Source of the DNA: Formicarius rufipectus
Taxonomy: Eukaryota > Chordata > Aves > Passeriformes > Formicariidae
DNA length: 64,000 bases
NCBI GenBank assembly: GCA_013399695.1
Contig: VXAU01000197.1
Coordinates: 2,705,738-2,769,737 of the forward strand
Direction: 5' to 3'
In this document: positions 51,701 to 60,700 of the stretch, piece after piece
How the letters are laid out: every line of letters begins with the position of its first letter
Numbering within the stretch: position 1 is the first letter of the stretch
Position numbers and translations under genes: made by a program
Notes under the pieces: generated by a model
Seen by the model: only the letters and a program-made list of their open reading frames with translations
Told to the model about the DNA's origin: nothing
Database searches by the model: none

Positions 51701-54700
51701 CATGTGAAAAGCAGGCAGGGTGGTGTTTCTAAAAGCACTCAGCACTGGATTTATTGTGCTTGGGCAAAGGCTGGATGCAAAAGCTCAGCACTCAGGCAGA
51801 AGAGGGTCAGAGACATTCAACACGTTCTGCGAACAACCCTGTCCAGTCAACACTTCATAGCAGGTGTATCGTATCTGCTCTGCTGTTGGAATCCTTTCCT
51901 GGGGGATTTGAAGGTGCAGAAAGGGGATTCAGATATGTTAGAAAGAAAAAATAAATAATCAGTGATGTCTCTAGCTCAGCAGTTCCAGAGAAAAGCTTGA
52001 AAACGTGCTGTCAATACCTTCTGCTTGTTAAGCACCACTTAGGTGGCTGCTGCTTGGGGGACCTGAAAGCCCAAGGAGCAGAAACAAGCAAACAAACCCA
52101 AAACCCAACCCCTGAACCTTTTTCCTTAGCTGCCCATGGTTGTTTTCTCTCTCTGCTGCCAACGGAGCAGGATCAGACCCACAAACATTGGTCCAAAAGC
52201 CAATGGTTCACTGACTACAGCAACAAGTCAATCACTGTGCCCAGACTTAGCAGAATAACCTACCACTGCCAGGAATTCCTGTCCCCACAGACACAGGACA
52301 GTCCAGAGGAACAGATCTGGGAACAGAAGAGCAGCCTGCCTAACAAATAAACAGGAGTTCAAATCCTATGTGTAAAATCATCCCTTCCCTGGACTTTCTC
52401 AAGGCCCATTTCACTACATGGCAGTTGCTGTGATATGTCACTCTAGTACTTATGTAGACAGAATGAACTCAGAAGTAAAGCAGAACTTGGTACACCAGAC
52501 TCAGAAATTATTGTTTTACCTAACAGCTAGATGGGACAAGAACATCAGCTGGCAGGTTAACTCCTTCAGAGCTGCCAGACCAGGCAGAAGAACTTGCATT
52601 GCCTCTCTTGTAACCTTCCTGCTCCCACAGTGCAACATATCTGTAAAGAGCTGGAAGATTCATGCAAAGGCTCAGACAGCAGACAATCTGGTTTCATGGT
52701 GCTTAGAGGATTTGATGTCCAAAGGGACCCATGGTACTGCCAGAGACAGCTCTGACACAAAGTGCATGTGCTTGGTGGTGAGTCTGCTCACTCAGAGCTG
52801 CCCAGTTTTAAAAGGGGTCACACAAAAGAAGCCACCAGAAGTATCAGTGTGATTTCTCTGCCCCCCACCCCAAAAAAAAAAAAAAAAAGAAAAGGAGATT
52901 GAGGTCATTTAAGTAATCATACTTAAAAACACCATCTGACAAGGACTAGATGGGTTTTGGATTGTTTTAGACCTTGTGTAAATCTTTTCCTTCTCTGCCT
53001 CCAGCTTTGCTTCTGGTTGTCACTTGTTTACACAGCCCATAGCCCTCACGGTGGGCACAGGGTCCCAATCTTTCCAGCTCAGGTAGGGACAAGAGCAAAC
53101 CACCACACTCCCAAGGCACTTCCCAGTACTGGTCAGCATGATCAGGAAATATACTGTCCAAACCCTGTCCTCAGCTGACAGAAATGCTGAGATGTCAGTA
53201 CAGACCACTTATTAGGCAAGGCAAATTAACAATTCTACATTAATAGAGTGCTCAGCAAATCTGTTTATATGGGATTATGAATCCCATTAATCTCATCCCT
53301 ATGGCAGTCTCACTGTTTTGTTTATGGGCATGTTTAATACAAAAAGCTCCTTAAGAAAACTTCACCAGCCATCCTACCAACTGCTCACATCTGAGCATCA
53401 GCAGCTTCCTTCTTGTCTGTGTGTAGTGAGGCATGGAAGGGACAGGAATGGCTCTGGGAAACTGCCTTGGGTGACCCAGCTATCTGAGACAGTCAGAAAT
53501 CACATTCACACACAAACATCTGAGCCTTGGTTTACGAGCACTTTCTGGATTGACAGCTGCCTCAGCCTTTCCACACATTTCATCTTTTCTCCATCTAACC
53601 CATCTCCCCAAAGCCCTATTTTATTTTTAGGCAGCTCATTCGTCCTCACTGCAGATAACACTGGAGCACTTTTGGTTTGCAGCCTCCTGAAGGTGCCTGG
53701 TTGGCTTATGCAGCCAAGAGACAGAGAGCCCAAACACAGCATGTTTCATGCTCCAGATTCCCATGGGAATCTCAGCTAGACAGGGATGAGGGGCTGTTCC
53801 TGCCAGCCTGGGAGGGAAGGCATAGTAAGGATTTAGCCTGAAGATGTTATCATCAGAACTCTAGTTCCTGGTTTCCCTGTACAACTGGCTCTGCTGGTGG
53901 CACTATGTGGAATCAGCCTGTTCTCTCCTCACCCATCTGTAGATATCCCTCCCAAAAGCACTCATTCCTCTTCATGTTGTCCCATTCACTACCCCTCTTT
54001 TCTCCTAAAAGCCCTGTAAACAACAGCCTCTCCCTGCAAAATGACCATCAGCAAATTCTTGCAACACAGTCATGCCAACAAAGACAGAAAGCAGGTTAAC
54101 CTTTAACCAGCTTCCCATCATCTGCCCTGGACAGGCTTCTTTCACCTGGACCTGGCAGCTCTAAGGCAATTTGTGACACACATGGCCAAAACAAATAGAT
54201 GGGGCACAGAGAACCATCTGGGCTGAGCTCCTGTGTCTCCCTGACCAAACAAACCCACAGCTGCTACCACAGTAACAAACGGGTCTGGCATTTCGCTTCA
54301 AAATGCAAACGCCACAAGAGAAAAGGGTGTGGGGAAAATTAAAATAGAGAAACAAATTACCCCCATTCCCAGCCCAACAGATGTTGGATGTATATGGGAG
54401 AGGTTATCAGTGAGGCAAGCACAAAGCAAGGGTCGGGAGCTGCTGGGCAGGGACTGAAGTGTCCCTTCACTGCCCACTCCAAGGCAGGGTATTGCCATGC
54501 TTTAATGAGAGGGACAGGGGCACACATGGCCTGCTGTCACCTCAGGGTGAGCACAAGCACACATGAACAGGCTGATGGTTTTCTGACCATCTGCCCTGTC
54601 AAAACCTTGGCTGGAGAGCTGAGTGAAACTCACTAGTTTTCAACTCTACCTCCTGCAAAGAGTCTTCTCTGTAGGAACAAACGTTTCAGAAGAACATTTC

Positions 54701-57700
54701 TGTGACACCCTTAAGTATCCAATGATAAAAGACACCTGTTCTTTCCAAAGAAATCAGATGCCCCACAGTTGTGTATGAACTACTAAGCAAAGAACACCTG
54801 TGATAAAGTCACCACATTAAATGGTAACTAAATAATTTGAATGAGCACAGTATGAAGCTACCTTTAGAGACTAAAAGGCACCAAGTTACAAAGGAGAATG
54901 AGTGCCAGGCTCCCCTATGCAGCAGTCAAAGCTTGCTTTCCCCTTCCCCACAGTATTTTCTTAAAAGAAAAATAAATACTTAGGATAATACAAAAATAAT
55001 TTTCTCCTCCCAAACAAAGAGACAAATATCAATAAACAGAAACCATCCAGAAGTGTGAGTGCATTTTCTAGAGGTGTTTATAAAAAAAGAAACATGCAAA
55101 GGAAATGAAGTCTTGTTCGAAACACAGAACAAGCTGGTGGGCAGAATAAAAAGTATTGGGATGGAAGATTCTTATAGCAGCAGGGAAAAAATTACCCTGA
55201 GGGAGAAAAGTGTTCTTGGCTCTAGTCAAAACCAAAACATACCATTAGTTTGCTTCTGTATTTGCCCACCCTTTCCTGCAACAGATTCAGAACTCACTCT
55301 ACCCTCCCTGATGATGTAACTGCATAAACATTCAAGGTCTTTTGTGAAATCCTGAAGAGCTGTGGAACTAAAGCTCAGAAAGTCCTGCACTTCATAAAAT
55401 TTGCCTTATTGCATGAGCGCAATTTGCCCCTGTCCATTAATTTCCATTCAGTTTGTTTGCTTCAGGTTTTCTTTTTTTCCTCATTTTGTTTTGTTAGGGA
55501 ATCAGGATAAAGAGATGTCAGGACATGTGAAGAGAGGGCCACAGTTCACACATGCCCTAACTGATCTCAGAAACTGAAGAAGCACTCCAGAGGCATTAGG
55601 CTGACACATCAGTGTGCAAATTTGAGGTCTTTTTCCATGGATTAGAGTTTACAGAGCTCACACATTAGAGAAGCAAACAAGTATCAGCAATTCAAGCATC
55701 TCTGCTATGCTGTAAGATAGCAAGGAAAAAAGCCTGACAAGTACAATACTTTAAAATAGTAATTGCAAAGGAAAGTCTGGAGATCTCATTCAGTATGGAA
55801 GAAGAAAAGGAACATGAAAGGAACATGCAGTGTGGCACACTAATGATTGGGAACAAGAAAAATATATGGCTGGAATTCATCTATACTCGCTGTATGACTA
55901 AAAATATGTGAAGCAATGTGAATAAAGCCATGGTGAATTCTCCACCATTCAAAAATGCAAAATCAGAGAACGCTGTTTGCAAAAGATATGTTCCAGCTCA
56001 TCCAGAAGTTATGGCATTAAGTCCAGGGTGGAGTTAACAGGACTGTGTTGTATTTGGAGGGGTTTGGGCCCGATGAACATAAACATTTCAGGCTGGGAGA
56101 GATTGCTGTGTGGTGACAGATAAGATCCTTTTGATAAGATTCTACTTAATTGTTTTGAAAATCAAGTTAATTCAGCTGCAATACACCAGTTACCACCAAA
56201 TCATCCTGAACATTAACCTGCAATTACAATCTTCCTTATTGTCCTTCTATACCTAACAGAATTATAAATTATACACTTAGTACAGCTGTAAATAGAAACT
56301 GATTTTCTAAGTGTAGACCTGAAAACCCCCCACTGCTTTAACTGACTCATGGTAATTTTCTCACTAAGTGACCCTTCCTAGGGATTTATAACCAGGAAAT
56401 ACATTTCAGTGAGATACAGACCAGAAAAGAGTCATATTCTAGTAACACATCCAGCATTACAAGATATAAAACACCACACTGTCAAGGTGCTGGGACAGTC
56501 AGACCTTCATGAGGCTGGATCTAGGGAAGGTGACATTAGAGATGACAGAAGCCTTAAAGTAACCAGATTAAAGTGAAAAAGGAAAAAAAAAATCAGGAGA
56601 GAATCAGAAACATCAAATCTAAGCAACTCACCTGAAAAGGAGCCTTTCCTGTCAGACACTGATAAATGATGGTTCCTATACTCCAGAGGTCAGCTTTGGC
56701 ATCATAGTGTTGTGACATAATGACTTCTGGTGCCTTTATGGGGAGAGAACAGAAATTTCTTCTATAAGACGATGCAGCTTTGGGGTTTTTTAGTAGCTCC
56801 AAGAAAGAGAAGTCACTATTATGCTTTAAAAACTCTTGAGCCAGATTACCAAATAACCATGAAAGATTTTCTCACAATAAGACTGTAACACTATATTGAA
56901 AGGTCAATTCCCTACCTAAGTGAGGGAAGCTGAGACTTTCATTCAGAAGGAAAAAAAAAACCAAACCAAACCAAAACTCCAGTATTGGGCTATTTTGGGA
57001 AAACTTAGTATTTTCCCTTCTCAGTGTACCACCTTCTGCTGAATCCACCTGTGCTCAGAATCAGCCTCACTGAAATGGCACAGACAGATCTTCTCAGCCA
57101 AAGCACAGAACAGGTAAATGACCACAACCAGCAAAGCTCACACTGCACAGGTAAAGCTCCAACCTCCATCCTGAGCTGCTTCACTTTCCTCATTTAGCCC
57201 ATGATGGCAGCACATTAATTAAGCTGCCAAGGTCACAGTTTGGGTTCAAAGGCATACCTGTGTGTTTCAGCCCAACAGCCTGAGCCCTGCTGTGCCCCAG
57301 ACTCTGGTTTCTAACCTCAGACTGTGAACTCAGCTGTTCCCTGCCAGGCTGGTTCCCAAAGCTGGAGACACTGCAAGCCCCCAGTGCCCCATGGCTCAGG
57401 AGGCAGTGTGCCTCAGGAGCAGCAGCTGGCTAATCCCACGTGTTTATGACTACCAATTTCATTGCAGTGCTGCCAGCATGGAACAGGATCAATTTTCTAG
57501 CTCTGTTAGAAGTAAAGGCCACATATAATGGGAAAAAAAAAAAAAAAAAGTCAACAAGCAAGTCGTGGACAGGGGCTCAGTTTGACCTTAAGGGAAGCAG
57601 GCATGGTACCAAACAATGCCAAGGAAGCAGGACAAGAATTGCACAAAGAAGTTTTCAAGTCTTGCATGACACAGATTATACTGGGATTCAAAGTCCATTC

Positions 57701-60700
57701 TGGTGGGGGTAAAATACCTTTCTTTTTTAAAAGAGCAAAATGAAATAAGCAGCTATGACCTAAAGTAGGGAGTAAGGGCCTGCCTTGCCAGCAGATGTTC
57801 CTGAGGCTCCTGCACAAGATCCACAATACAAGTAGGGATAGACTTCAAACACTCCCTAAAGCTCCCCATCCTCCTTCAGATCCATAAGTAAACAGAGAAC
57901 AATATGAAACACTGAGACTCCTTGTAATGTTCAGAGTTGCTTAAAATATAAATAAAAAATAAATAGAAAAATATCATCACTAAGCTTTGTCCAGTCCTTA
58001 AAAAAAAAAAGCTGTGTGTTTTCAATTACTTTCACAAGAGACTCTGAAAAAGTATCACTAAAAATAGACAATTCAGGAAACTCTCACAGGAGAAGAGAGT
58101 TACATCATCTTCACATATAGTATAGTTCAAATAAACATCAGGCTTCAAAAAAGGGAAAGGAAAGAGGACTGTTTGCTTGAGTTAGTACTGTGGAACAGAC
58201 TACTGAATGCACCATCTCTGTGCAGTGCAGCACAGTCCAGCCTAACTCTGCCCAAAGACTACAAATAAAAAACCTGAAAGTAGATTTGACCATGTTTGAA
58301 ATCAGGTGCTTCCTGCCCCAGGGCACCTCTAAAAACTTCAACCTAAATTGATCCACCTAATCTTTTTACTTAGATTACATGTCTAGCTTTGGCAATGTTA
58401 TTTCTGTCTAGTTTGGTCATTTTTAATTTCACTGACGTGACACAACACCAAGACCTTGCTGATCCATGAGCAAAAATAAGAGATCACCTCATCACAGCCT
58501 GAGCTCAGAGTGGGAAGTACAAAGAGGGTGAAAGGGATCAGTTTGGTTTCTTACACACATCTGATTCACAACCTACGAAGTCATCCTGGAAGCAATTGGT
58601 CTGGAGAAAGAATTTGGGGGGAGTGGGAATGCACAATACACAAATAGCAAACAACAGGTGAGCTCTATTTATACCCACCTGCTGAGCTGTGGAGCAAAGC
58701 AAGCCTGGGAGCAAGTTAGCCAGAATGGCAAAATCTTTGCCTGTACAGGTCCATAGACCTGAAGGGACTCTGCAAAACCAAAGAGCTCAAAACAGTTGGG
58801 ATATTTTACAGAACTGCTCCGGATGCTGAGAGTGTAGCAAAAATGACTGCAAAGCCTGAGGTGACAGTAGGTTTGTGGAAACCCTTTGTCTCCAAAGGAT
58901 CTGCTGAAGCAGAGATTTACTGAGGTTCCCCTCCAGGGAAGCAACACCTCAACTAGCCAGATATGTGAAGCATCACCCCAGCCCTTATCCTTCTGTTGTT
59001 GCTTTGCTCACAGCAGAGGAAATAGATTGCACTTCCCAATGCCTTCAGGGGAGAGGCCATGGGGGACCTCTGGAAGATGCAGGTTCTGGGAGCAGACAAC
59101 AATCAATAGTTCATTTATTTATCCACAGCTCATCTGAAAGTTACATGACAACACTGGCACCCGCTGTCTGATATTACCAGCAGCTAGAACTTTAGGAATG
59201 TCCCTATGAAATTACTGGTTTCTGACAAGTAAATAAAATTTCACCTTTGGGAGAAAGACTAGAGAAAAACAAAGCCTAGCTTTTGGTGGGGCAAAGCAAG
59301 AACAACACAGAAAAAAAGCAGGCAAACCACACTTACCATGTACATTGGTGAACCACACAGCGTTGCTGCCATCATATTGTTCTGCAGATACCGAGCAAAC
59401 CCAAAGTCAGCTACAAAGAGAAAGAGAAACAGCTCAGGATCAGACACTAATTCTAGAGAGCCTGCACCTTCTCCAGTTGATTCTTTTTACTGTCACTTCC
59501 CATCAATCTTCACAGCACCCATCCCATCTTAACAAGTCTTTGGTAGCTCTCTTCTTGAGCAGCAGCATCCTTGTGCTAATTATTAATGCACTGCACAGAC
59601 ACTAGAAAAGGGCAGACCAAGCACAAAAGTAGTTTTCAGAAAAAACTCCCATCCATTTCTCAGGGCATTACACAGTCATTTCTTGCACCCATTTGCCTGC
59701 AGTTTGAAGTGCCAGCAGGGAAAGCTCTCAACTTCAGAGAGAGCGTGCCAGTTCATAACTAACCAGTTCATCTGCAGCTACCTCAACCTCTCATTTGGGG
59801 AACTGAAAGTTTCCCTCCATTGAAAAGGCTCACCCAGGAGAAACCACTACTCACCACCATCCACATATCTAGACCAGCCCTACTGAAAGGAGTCTTCCTC
59901 TTTTTCTTTAGAAGGGTTCCAACAGTGCCAACCCCAGCACTAGGACAGAAAGCTGAGCCACAGTAGAAAAGCCAGGGACAAGGAATGCCAAGATAGATTA
60001 CCTCTGCAGGTTACTCAGCATCTGATCATATGATACTTAAGAGGATCTCTCAAGGTTACCAGATATTTCAAGCTATGAGACTGACACTGTCATCTGTCAC
60101 TAATGAACTGATACAGACAGACATTCCATGAACCATATACTCCTCAGGGAAACAGGAGAGAGAGTTCCAGGGTACATCACACCCAAGAGCAGTTGTGCCT
60201 GCACCCCTCCTGCCTCTACTTGCAGCTCCCAGTCCCTTCCACCTCTCAGATAATAACTCTGCTCCTCACAAAAAAAACCCCAAAATGATTCAAAACAAAA
60301 AAAATACATCAAAATGCTTCAGTCAAACAGGCAGCAACATTTCAACCTTTTGCACAGGACCCTGTTTCACAGCTTTGAAACAGTTGTACCCAATCAGTGT
60401 CAGCTTCAGGAGCTGTAACATAAGCAACAGCTCAGGTGGGAGAGTTGTGTCATCCAGCACTCATTTCTGAGGGACCACAGGGGATATGTGTGCTCTGTAA
60501 CTGGATTTCTGGAGCACTGGTCTCAACTACTACTGGTCCATCTGTGCCACTTGTCTGGTGTGCAGAACACGAACTTCTTCAAGCAGCAGCTGAGAAACCT
60601 GCCTCTAATTCAGTTTCTCAAAACGCCCACTTTCAGGTCTGCCTGACCATCCATCCAAGGCCAGCCAGGAGAGCAGTTACTGTCAGGCCTTCAGACACCA